From the NCBI GenBank assembly GCA_002423365.1, contig DIVU01000065.1, positions 1,194-6,987 on the forward strand: 5,794 nucleotides of DNA. Reading direction: 5' to 3'. Origin of the DNA: Desulfuromonadaceae bacterium UBA6124 (GTDB taxonomy: Bacteria > Desulfobacterota > Desulfuromonadia > Desulfuromonadales > Trichloromonadaceae). The notes under the pieces are model-generated. The model did no database searches, was not told where the DNA came from, and saw nothing but the letters and a program-made list of their open reading frames with translations. A program made the translations under genes and the position numbers. Each line of letters opens with the position of its first letter. The stretch's first letter is position 1. Below, one piece after another: positions 1 to 5,794 of the stretch.

Positions 1-1
1 T

Positions 2-556
2 CTGCTTCAAAAAAATGCCGACGACTATGTCGGTATGGACATTGCCGCTTCTGTTGCGACGACAGTCCTCGGCGATGCCCAAAGACTGCCCTTCGCCGCC
101 GCCTCCTTCGATACGGTCTTTTGTTCGCAAGTGCTGGAACATGTGCCGGAACCGGCCCTGGCGCTGGCCGAATTCCGGCGGGTGCTGCGGCCGGGGGGCT
201 ATCTGATCCTTACGGTGCCGCACATCTCCTGGCTGCACAACGAGCCGCACGACTATTTCCGGTTCACGGTCCATGGCCTGCACTTTCTGTCGGAGCGGGC
301 CGGGTTTTCCGAAGCGGAGGCCGTCCCCGCCGGCGGGCTCTTTTCCCTGGCGGGGCATATTCTCTCGACCTTCGCCATCAATGGCTCCTTCGGCGTTCCC
401 GTTTTGCATCCGCTGATCCGCAAGCTGAATCGATTGTGGGTCGAAACGATGGCCGGACTGGATCGGCTGCTGAACAATCAAAAGGTCTTTCCATTAAACT
501 ACCTCTGGGTCGCCGAAAACCGCGAAGCGCCGGGCGCGGCCCCGACCGGGGAATAA
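2..556 (+). CDS. Class I SAM-dependent methyltransferase, 5'-truncated by the window edge
   Basis: The frame is open from the first bases of the window, so this is the last 184 residues of a longer protein. The ATG at 35 is internal: it falls at residue 12 of the visible part, inside the YVGMD segment (residues 9-13), which is the acidic ribose-binding motif of class I methyltransferases. The glycine-rich SAM motif that should precede it lies outside the window. Other family signs are GDAQRLPF (24-31), SFDTVFCSQVLEHVP (35-49), the VLRPGGYLILTVP strand region (61-73) and HDYFRFT (83-89), followed by a helix ending in AGF. This pattern is common in methyltransferases encoded in polysaccharide and natural-product clusters; the substrate cannot be read from the sequence. 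The stop is three bases before the next start, so it is co-transcribed with the downstream radical SAM gene. The methyltransferase call is secure; the acceptor is unknown. Confidence 0.9.
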   Translation: MLQKNADDYVGMDIAASVATTVLGDAQRLPFAAASFDTVFCSQVLEHVPEPALALAEFRRVLRPGGYLILTVPHISWLHNEPHDYFRFTVHGLHFLSERAGFSEAEAVPAGGLFSLAGHILSTFAINGSFGVPVLHPLIRKLNRLWVETMAGLDRLLNNQKVFPLNYLWVAENREAPGAAPTGE

Positions 557-559
557 ACG

Positions 560-1843
560 ATGCGTACCGTGTATCTCAAATTCACCGAAGGCTGCTGCAA
601 CCGGCGTATTCTCGATTTGAAGGCGCTGGAGGTCTTTTTCGCCAAGAATGGCTGGCAATCGGTCGGGGAGGCGAAAGACGCCGGTCTCATCTGCCTGCAC
701 ACCTGCGCCTTCGTGAAGCGAACCGAAGACATCGCCATGGCGGAAATCGCCCGGATGCAGCGGGAGTTTCCCCGCGCCGAGCTGTTGGTCACCGGCTGCC
801 TGCCGGGGATCAACCTGCCCCGGTTGCGGGAGATTTTTCCGGGGACGGCCATCAATACCGTTGATCTGACGGACATCAACGCCGCTCTCGCCGACGCGGG
901 TTACGCCCTCGACACCCTGGAGCGGGACGAAAATCTTTTGTTCGAACAGGCGGATCACACCAAAAAGCTGCCGTCCCTGGTGTCCATCGGCTACTTTCTC
1001 AAGGATAATTTTTCCTTGCGGCCGGTGTTCTGGCGCAATCTGCTGCGCAACGTCGGCAACATCGTCGGGGCCGGGATGGGGTTGTCCCGCAAGCATTGGT
1101 ACCTGCGGATCGGCTGGGGCTGCGAGCAGCCCCATTGCACCTTCTGCGTGGAGTGCCGGGCCATCGGCTACCGGGTGGTCAGCAAGCCGATCGAGCAATG
1201 TCTTCGGGAGGTGCGGGCCGGGGTGGCGGCGGGGTACCACGAGCTGTTCGTTACCGCCGATTCCCCCGGTGCCTGGGGGGTGGATCGCGGCCGGCGGCTG
1301 CCCGAATTGCTGCGGGCGATCCTCGACGCCGAGCCCTCGGTGGTCATTTCCAACATCGACGGCATTCATCCCTATTTTCTCTACCGCTACCTCGACGAGT
1401 TTTGCGCCGTGCTTCGCAGCGGGAGGATCAAATCCTTCATGATCCCCTTGCAAAGCGGCAGCGACCGGATTCTGGAGTTGATGGGGCGACGCTACACGCG
1501 GGAGCAGTTCCTGGAAATCGTCGCGGCCTGCAAACGTAGCTATCCACGGCTGGTGATCGTTAGCCAGGCGATTGTCGGCTTCCCCACGGAAACCTTCGAG
1601 GACTTCCAGGACTCGGTCGATGTTTTCGTGCGGGCCGGGGTGACCAACGTTACCTTCTTTCCCTTTTATCCCCATCCGGAAACGGTGGCCGGCCGGATGG
1701 AGGGCCAGATCGACGACGAGGAAAAGTCGCGGCGCGTCCTGTACGGACTGAAAAAGACCGGGGAGGTGGGCATCCTCTCGCTGCATCGCACCCATGAAGT
1801 CAACCCCAAATACCAAAAAGTGAAGGCGCGCTATGACCAGTGA
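560..1843 (+). CDS. Radical SAM protein of the MiaB/RimO methylthiotransferase type, lacking TRAM
   Basis: A 427-residue protein with the two core domains of methylthiotransferases. The N-terminal domain (about 1-115) keeps the three cysteines expected to hold the auxiliary Fe-S cluster: C12 (in EGCCNR), C49 (in HTCAF) and C80 (in VTGCLPG). The radical SAM domain (about 180-380) has C188, C193 and C196 as its cluster ligands, giving CX4CX2C instead of the canonical CX3CX2C, with another cysteine at 199. Further family matches are DSPGAWGVD (234-242, compare RimO QDTSAYGVD), GIHP (268-271), PLQSGSDRILELMGR (296-310) and VGFPTETFEDF (339-349). About 50 residues follow the barrel and contain no recognisable TRAM domain, which MiaB and RimO use in substrate binding. 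A 50-residue linker (about 130-180) between the domains is also unusual. A GGGGA Shine-Dalgarno at 548-552 supports the ATG start. The likely chemistry is sulfur or methylthio insertion at an unactivated carbon (inference); the target is unknown, and a housekeeping tRNA or S12 role seems unlikely in this setting. Confidence 0.85.
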   Translation: MRTVYLKFTEGCCNRRILDLKALEVFFAKNGWQSVGEAKDAGLICLHTCAFVKRTEDIAMAEIARMQREFPRAELLVTGCLPGINLPRLREIFPGTAINTVDLTDINAALADAGYALDTLERDENLLFEQADHTKKLPSLVSIGYFLKDNFSLRPVFWRNLLRNVGNIVGAGMGLSRKHWYLRIGWGCEQPHCTFCVECRAIGYRVVSKPIEQCLREVRAGVAAGYHELFVTADSPGAWGVDRGRRLPELLRAILDAEPSVVISNIDGIHPYFLYRYLDEFCAVLRSGRIKSFMIPLQSGSDRILELMGRRYTREQFLEIVAACKRSYPRLVIVSQAIVGFPTETFEDFQDSVDVFVRAGVTNVTFFPFYPHPETVAGRMEGQIDDEEKSRRVLYGLKKTGEVGILSLHRTHEVNPKYQKVKARYDQ

Positions 1844-2777
1844 GGCGTTCCGGGCCGCCGAGGCGACGGAAGCGGTGCCCTGTCCCGTCTGCGGGGCCAA
1901 GACCCATGAGGTGCTGTTCGAGGCCGGCGACTACGAGTACCAGTTGCCGGGGCGGTTCTTCGTCTCCCGCTGCCGGGGGTGCGGGTTGCTGTTCCAGAAC
2001 CCCCGGCCGCCCTTCGCCGAGATCCTTCGCTACTACACCGAGGCCTACGAACCCTATAAAGCCGTGGGCTCGTCGCTGATGCAAAGGATCCGCCGGCATT
2101 TTCTCGTCGCGCCGCGCCTGGAGAAATATCGCAAACTGGCCGCGCGTTTCGAGCGGCCGGTGGATTTTCTCGACGTCGGCTGCGCCACCGGCGAGCTGCT
2201 GGCCGAGCTGGCGGCCATGCCGGAATTTCGCTGCCAGGGCCTGGAACCGGTGCCCCATGCCGCGCAAATCGCCCGGCAGCGCGGTTTTGAGGTCCACTGC
2301 GCCACCATGGAGGAGTGGGACATGCCCGACGGGCAATTCGACGTGGTTTCCCTGAATCACGTTATCGAGCATGTGCCCGATCCGAAGGGCTTGGCGGCGC
2401 GGATCTGTCGCCTGCTGCGCCCGGATGGGGTGCTGACGGGGGAGACCCCCTGCGTCGACGCCCTGGAACGGTTGGTTTTCGGCCGCTACTGGAAAATCTA
2501 TCACCTCCCCCGGCATCTGACCTTCTTCTCCAAGGAGCTGCTGATCCGGCTGTTGCGCGAGGCGGGCTTTTCCAGGGTCGAGCTGCATCTTCAGCCGGCG
2601 CCGACCACCTGGCAGGGCTCGGTGCGCAACTATCTGCTGGCGGGCGATTTTCCGCCCTTCGTCAAGGAACGGTTCTCCGGGCAGAACGTGGCGCTCAACC
2701 TGGCCGTGGCCCCCATCGTCTTCCCCTGCGCCTGGCTCGGCTACGCTTCCATCGTGCACTTCACCGCCTACAAATGA
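1833..2777 (+). CDS. Class I SAM-dependent methyltransferase with N-terminal zinc ribbon
   Basis: A 314-residue protein. The N terminus carries a four-cysteine zinc ribbon, C17-x2-C20 and C47-x2-C50, followed by GLLFQNPRP, the typical opening of a family of zinc-ribbon methyltransferases from cell-surface and natural-product clusters. The Rossmann core starts at FLDVGCATG (112-120, SAM-binding motif I), with E138 in GLEP as the likely ribose-binding acidic residue, FDVVSLNHVIEHVPDP (169-184), and LLRPDGVL (194-201). HLPRHLTFFS (224-233) is also characteristic. The last 30 residues (about 285-310) are hydrophobic and may pack on the core or touch the membrane. It starts 11 bases inside the preceding gene, with GAAGG at 1822-1826 as ribosome binding site, so translation is probably coupled. 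The acceptor could be a sugar, a lipid-linked intermediate or a small molecule; nothing visible decides this. Confidence 0.9.
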   Translation: MTSEAFRAAEATEAVPCPVCGAKTHEVLFEAGDYEYQLPGRFFVSRCRGCGLLFQNPRPPFAEILRYYTEAYEPYKAVGSSLMQRIRRHFLVAPRLEKYRKLAARFERPVDFLDVGCATGELLAELAAMPEFRCQGLEPVPHAAQIARQRGFEVHCATMEEWDMPDGQFDVVSLNHVIEHVPDPKGLAARICRLLRPDGVLTGETPCVDALERLVFGRYWKIYHLPRHLTFFSKELLIRLLREAGFSRVELHLQPAPTTWQGSVRNYLLAGDFPPFVKERFSGQNVALNLAVAPIVFPCAWLGYASIVHFTAYK

Positions 2778-3649
2778 CGGGCCGGCGCTTTTTTGCCTCC
2801 GCGACGACCGAACCGACGAAAGAAATGGATGGGGCCATGGGCGTTACGCCGCATGAAATCGTATGGGATAAAGAGAGAATCGCGGCCTTCTGGAACCACC
2901 TCGGCACCAGCACGGCCCTGGAAAATTCCTATTTCGGCAAGCAGCGGGGACGCGCCGTGCTCGGCTTCGTGCGCAAGCACATCGCGGTCGAAGGCGGGGT
3001 GGTCGATCTGGGCTGCGGACCGGGGCATTTCCTCGAACATCTGCTGGCCGCCGGGATCGCCTGCTCGGGGGCCGATCTCTCCGCCGATTCGGTGGCCGCC
3101 CTGAACCGGCGGCTGGGGGGGAATCCTCTGTTTCAGGAGGCGCGGGTTTGCCCGAGTCCGGGCGAGGTACCGTTCCCCCCGGCTTCCGTCGATGTCCTTT
3201 TTTGTCTGGAAACCGTGGAACATCTGCTCGATGCCGATCTGCCCACGTATCTCGGCGCCATGATCGAGGCCCTGGCGCCGGGGGGGAAGTTGATCGTCAC
3301 CGTGCCGTTCCGGGAAGACCTGGAGCGGGGCAAGGTCGTTTGCGGCGCCTGTGGCTGCCGCTTCCACCGCACCCAGCACGTGCGGTCGTTCACGGAAGCT
3401 TCGCTGCGCGAGCTTTTCGCGCGCCGGGGGCTGGCGACCCGCCTGTGCCGGGCCGTCATCCTCTGGCCCGATGTCAGGCTGTATCTGGGTTATCTCCGGG
3501 GGGCCGCCAGGGATTACCGTCTGGGTTGTCCCGAGTGCGGCGCGTCCTGTCGTTGCGAGAGGACACTGTGGCGCGGATTGTGGGACAAGCTTCGCAAACG
3601 GCAGTTGCGCCATCTGGTGTATATCGGCGAAAAACCGCAGGGGCAGTGA
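2774..3649 (+). CDS. Class I SAM-dependent methyltransferase with additional cysteine pairs
   Basis: A 291-residue protein if it starts at the ATG overlapping the preceding stop (ATGA). In-frame ATGs at 2825 and 2837 are real alternatives: the first 20 residues look unconserved, and recognisable sequence begins near TPHEIVWDKERI. SAM motif I is VVDLGCGPG (76-84), the acidic residue is D101 in GADLS, and later core motifs are SVDVLFCLETVEHL (138-151) and ALAPGGKLIVTVP (166-178). After the core comes CGACGCRFHRTQHVRSFT (190-207), a cysteine/histidine motif seen in some polysaccharide-cluster methyltransferases. A second cysteine cluster lies near the C terminus (C252, C255, C259, C261). The two CxxC pairs could form one split zinc site (inference). 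The frame is also open far upstream into the previous gene, but that stretch reads as arginine- and glycine-rich noise and is not part of this protein. The substrate is unknown. Confidence 0.88.
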   Translation: MTGRRFFASATTEPTKEMDGAMGVTPHEIVWDKERIAAFWNHLGTSTALENSYFGKQRGRAVLGFVRKHIAVEGGVVDLGCGPGHFLEHLLAAGIACSGADLSADSVAALNRRLGGNPLFQEARVCPSPGEVPFPPASVDVLFCLETVEHLLDADLPTYLGAMIEALAPGGKLIVTVPFREDLERGKVVCGACGCRFHRTQHVRSFTEASLRELFARRGLATRLCRAVILWPDVRLYLGYLRGAARDYRLGCPECGASCRCERTLWRGLWDKLRKRQLRHLVYIGEKPQGQ

Positions 3650-3658
3650 GCTCGGGAC

Positions 3659-4639
3659 ATGGCGATGGTGAGTCGAAAATCCGGCATGAAGCTCCTTTTC
3701 GGTCTGGGCCTGGTGGCGCTGTTGCTGTCATGGGTGGACTGGCGGGCCGGGGCGCGGATGCTACTGGCGGCGAACCCCTGGCTGTTGCTGGTCAACGGAT
3801 TCTTATTTCTTCTGGCCCTGTGGGTGGCGGCCCTGCGCTGGCGGGTGCTGTTGCGGCCCCAGGGCCTGAACCCGGCGTTGGGCGAGCTTTTCAAAGTCTA
3901 TTGGATCGGCGCCTTCGCCAATAACTTTCTCCCCTCCAACATCGGCGGGGATCTGGCGCGGGTCGGCTGGGTGCGCCATTACCGCGACACCGCCGCGATC
4001 CTGGCCAGCGTCGTGGCGGAGCGGACAGCGGGATTTTTCGTGCTGCTGGCCTGCGCCATGGCCGGCGTCGTCGCGCATCCCCAGCTCTTGCCGACCGGGG
4101 AGCTTTATGCGGCCTTCTGGGCGCTTGCGCTGCTGGCCCTGGTGGTCCTGGGTGGGGTGCTGGCGGGCGCGGAGCCGTTGGCGCGCCGGTTGGCGCGGTC
4201 ATCCGGCGCCGGGGTGGGTTGGCGCGGCAAGCTCGTCCACGGGATGACGCGGCTGGCCAAGGCCGCGTTGTGTTACCGGAACCGGCACGCCGCACTGGCC
4301 GGCGCCTGCGGGTTTTCCCTGCTCTATTACCTGCTGGGTTTCGCCGCCCAGTACACCTACGCCCGCGCCCTGCATCTGCCGCTGACGTTCTGGGAGGTGG
4401 CGGCGGTGACGCCCCTGATTTATCTGATTTCCCTGCTGCCGGTTTCCTTCAACGCCCTCGGCATCGCGGAGAGCGCCTGCGTGTTCTTTTATCTCCAAGT
4501 CGGCCTCCGTGGCGAGGAGGCCCTGGCCCTGGCGTTTCTGGCCCGGTTCGTTCAGATGGTCTATTCACTGGGCGGGGGGTGTTTTCTCTTGTTCGACAAA
4601 TCTAAACCCCTCCCCCCCGACCGGTTCGGTGGGCCATGA
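3659..4639 (+). CDS. Lysylphosphatidylglycerol synthase TM / UPF0104 family membrane protein (YbhN/AglD-like)
   Basis: A 326-residue polytopic inner-membrane protein. Hydrophobic segments lie at about 10-26, 40-58, 77-95, 118-138, 150-170, 215-236, 245-262, 266-280 and 286-312. Family signatures are FANNFLPSNIGGDLAR (86-101), VVAERTAGF (118-126) and LPVSFNALGIAES (260-272). This corresponds to the membrane domain of MprF-type proteins without the soluble aminoacyl-transferase domain, so lysyl transfer to phosphatidylglycerol is not implied. Stand-alone members occur beside envelope glycan and lipid genes and are thought to move or handle lipid substrates, but most have no proven function. A GGGA at 3654-3657 is too close to the ATG at 3659 and better spaced for the in-frame ATG at 3665, so the true start may be two codons later. 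A run of seven C residues sits near the 3' end (4612-4618). The stop overlaps the next start as ATGA. Confidence 0.88.
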   Translation: MAMVSRKSGMKLLFGLGLVALLLSWVDWRAGARMLLAANPWLLLVNGFLFLLALWVAALRWRVLLRPQGLNPALGELFKVYWIGAFANNFLPSNIGGDLARVGWVRHYRDTAAILASVVAERTAGFFVLLACAMAGVVAHPQLLPTGELYAAFWALALLALVVLGGVLAGAEPLARRLARSSGAGVGWRGKLVHGMTRLAKAALCYRNRHAALAGACGFSLLYYLLGFAAQYTYARALHLPLTFWEVAAVTPLIYLISLLPVSFNALGIAESACVFFYLQVGLRGEEALALAFLARFVQMVYSLGGGCFLLFDKSKPLPPDRFGGP

Positions 4640-5742
4640 AGATCGCGAGCGTCATGAAAATCGCCAGATATTGTCGGATTCTCTGGGCCAATCTCAGCCA
4701 TCCCGCGCAGATGAAAACCGGGCCCATCCACATGCAGCTCGAAGTGACGACCCATTGCAACTTGCAGTGCGTCATGTGCGCGCATCCGGCGCTGATCGAG
4801 CAGCCTCGGCACCTGCCCCTGGAACAGTTCAAGACGATCTTCGACCGGCTCCGGCCGTTGACGATTTCCCTCAGCGGCCTGGGCGAGCCCTTTCTGCATC
4901 CCGAAATGGCGGCGATGATCCGTTATGCCCACGAGCGCGGCGCACGGACCATCACCACCTCCAACCTGACCGTGATTACCCCGGATTTGGCTCGGGAAAT
5001 CGTGCAAAGCGGGCTCTCCCTGTTGAAGGGCTCCATCGACAGCACCGATCCGGCCACCTATCTGGCGATCCGCCGCCGCGATCTCCATCATCGGGTGCTC
5101 GAAGGCCTGCGCCATATCCAGCGCGCCAAGGACCAGGCCGGCAGCCGCGCCCCCCTGGTGCGGCTGCAATTCGTCATGCAGGGCAACAATTTTCGGGAGA
5201 TCCCCGAGGTCCTCGAGCTGTGCGCCGACTATGGCGTGGACGCCATCTACTTTCAACCGATCGATCTGGCCAACGGGGCCTACGTCGACGCGGCGACGGT
5301 CGACCGTCTCATCGGGAACATGGATCGGGAGGCGTTCCGGGCGGTGCTCGAAGGCGCCGCGCGCAAGGCTGCGGCTTTGAAGGTGGCGACCAATCTGCCG
5401 ACCCTGTTCCGCGACTTCGAGTCGGTCTGGGCCAAGTACCGGCTGGAGAGTAATCCCGATCCCGCCTCCGCCGTTTGTCTCATGCCCTGGACCTCGGTGT
5501 ATGTCTCCGTGGACGGGGATGTCCGCCTCTGCTGTTCCTTCGCCGCCAGCCAAGAGACGACCATCGGCAACCTGTGGCGGACGGATTTCATGGACATCTG
5601 GAATTCCCCTCGCTATCGGGAGTACCGCGAAGCGTTCCGCGCCGGACGGCGACCGCACCGCATCTGCCAAAACTGCATCGCGCCGACCCTGTTCCGGCTG
5701 GTCAAGTCCACGAACTTTTTCAAATACATGCTGCCCCGCTGA
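4636..5742 (+). CDS. Radical SAM protein with C-terminal SPASM-type domain
   Basis: A 368-residue protein. The canonical CX3CX2C motif for the SAM-binding cluster is CNLQCVMC (C41, C45, C48), preceded by the usual LEVTTH strand. SGLGEP (80-85) takes the GGEP position that contacts SAM, and TTSNL (107-111) and KGSIDS (131-136) follow as barrel motifs. The C-terminal domain is of the SPASM/Twitch type: C281 in CLMPW, DGDVRLCC (293-300), TIGNLW (309-314), IWNSPRYREYREAFRAGRRP (321-340) and C344-x2-C347. This is enough cysteine for one auxiliary 4Fe-4S cluster and fewer than a full two-cluster SPASM domain. Relatives modify peptides or oxidise alcohols on sugars and aminocyclitols, so the substrate is open; no peptide precursor is visible nearby. 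The start is taken at the ATGA overlap with the membrane protein gene; an in-frame ATG six codons later (4654) is possible. Confidence 0.9.
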   Translation: MKIASVMKIARYCRILWANLSHPAQMKTGPIHMQLEVTTHCNLQCVMCAHPALIEQPRHLPLEQFKTIFDRLRPLTISLSGLGEPFLHPEMAAMIRYAHERGARTITTSNLTVITPDLAREIVQSGLSLLKGSIDSTDPATYLAIRRRDLHHRVLEGLRHIQRAKDQAGSRAPLVRLQFVMQGNNFREIPEVLELCADYGVDAIYFQPIDLANGAYVDAATVDRLIGNMDREAFRAVLEGAARKAAALKVATNLPTLFRDFESVWAKYRLESNPDPASAVCLMPWTSVYVSVDGDVRLCCSFAASQETTIGNLWRTDFMDIWNSPRYREYREAFRAGRRPHRICQNCIAPTLFRLVKSTNFFKYMLPR

Positions 5743-5753
5743 GGGTGGCGGCG

Positions 5754-5759
5754 AGAGGA
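5754..5759 (+). promoter_or_regulatory. Shine-Dalgarno sequence for the downstream gene
   Basis: AGAGGA lies six bases before the ATG at 5766 and is one of the best-spaced ribosome binding sites in the window. It sits in the 23-base gap after the SPASM gene and supports a new gene starting there, translated independently of the stop upstream. Confidence 0.6.
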
Positions 5760-5765
5760 CGACGG

Positions 5766-5794
5766 ATGCCCCTTTCCCTGGAAGAAGCGCTTTG
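5766..5794 (+). CDS. Start of a further gene, cut by the window end; function not recognisable
   Basis: Only nine complete codons are visible, reading MPLSLEEAL. The case for a real gene is the Shine-Dalgarno sequence AGAGGA six bases upstream, the same strand, and the short 23-base gap from the preceding stop, which matches the operon's spacing. Nothing can be said about the product from so few residues. Confidence 0.5.

Noticed and set aside
560..1843. Naming the gene miaB or rimO
   Set aside because: No TRAM domain, altered cluster motif spacing, a different linker and a non-housekeeping gene neighbourhood make either name unsafe.
494..1900. Long open frame of 468 codons on the - strand
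   Set aside because: It lies antisense to the radical SAM gene and runs over its neighbours' ends. The translation is rich in H, P, G and Q with no recognisable motif, typical of an antisense shadow in GC-rich DNA.
1800..2759. Open frame of 319 codons on the - strand
   Set aside because: Antisense to the zinc-ribbon methyltransferase, low-complexity translation, no motif; the + strand has a full set of family signatures.
2315..2773. Possible N-terminal extension of the third methyltransferase, since its frame is open upstream
   Set aside because: This part overlaps the second methyltransferase's catalytic region in another frame, and its translation is arginine-, glycine- and alanine-rich without a domain. 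The ATGA overlap at 2774 or a later ATG is a better start.
3659..4639. Annotation of the membrane protein as a true lysylphosphatidylglycerol synthase (MprF)
   Set aside because: The protein has only the membrane domain; the soluble aminoacyl-transferase domain required for lysyl transfer is absent and the next gene encodes a radical SAM enzyme.
4561..5670. Open frame of 369 codons on the - strand
   Set aside because: Antisense to the SPASM radical SAM gene, whose cysteine motifs are all in the + strand frame; a coding shadow.
5743..5765. Terminator or promoter in the gap after the SPASM gene
   Set aside because: The 23 bases contain a ribosome binding site but no hairpin with a T tract and no recognisable -35/-10 pair.

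Overview
The window is a dense, GC-rich stretch of bacterial DNA with G or C at most third codon positions. Everything recognisable is coded on the + strand. It holds five complete genes, the 3'-terminal part of a sixth, and the first codons of a probable seventh. Gaps are 3, 9 and 23 bases, and three junctions are overlaps (11 bases, and two ATGA stop/start overlaps). This is the signature of one co-transcribed, translationally coupled operon whose promoter lies upstream of base 1 and whose terminator lies beyond base 5794. No tRNA, rRNA, CRISPR array, insertion sequence, terminator hairpin or long intergenic region is visible. The composition and gene types would fit a free-living Gram-negative bacterium, for example a deltaproteobacterium of the Desulfuromonas/Geobacter kind, but no marker gene fixes the taxon.

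Layout: (1) 2-556, class I SAM-dependent methyltransferase cut at its N terminus by the window edge. (2) 560-1843, a radical SAM protein with the architecture of the MiaB/RimO methylthiotransferases but without a TRAM domain and with an altered CX4CX2C cluster motif. (3) 1833-2777, a class I methyltransferase with an N-terminal zinc ribbon. (4) 2774-3649, a third class I methyltransferase with cysteine pairs after its catalytic core. (5) 3659-4639, a polytopic membrane protein of the lysylphosphatidylglycerol synthase TM / UPF0104 (YbhN/AglD-like) family. (6) 4636-5742, a radical SAM protein with a C-terminal SPASM-type domain. (7) 5766 onward, the start of a further gene preceded by a good Shine-Dalgarno sequence.

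How they may work together: five of the six recognisable genes use S-adenosylmethionine, three as ordinary methyltransferases and two as radical enzymes, and the sixth is an integral membrane protein of a family often found beside envelope lipid and polysaccharide genes. The cluster therefore looks like part of an accessory pathway that builds and decorates an envelope glycan, a lipid-linked molecule or a specialised metabolite. No glycosyltransferase, NRPS/PKS, acyltransferase or peptide precursor is visible, so the product cannot be named. The most unusual gene is the TRAM-less methylthiotransferase-like enzyme, which probably does not act on the tRNA or ribosomal protein S12 targets of its relatives.
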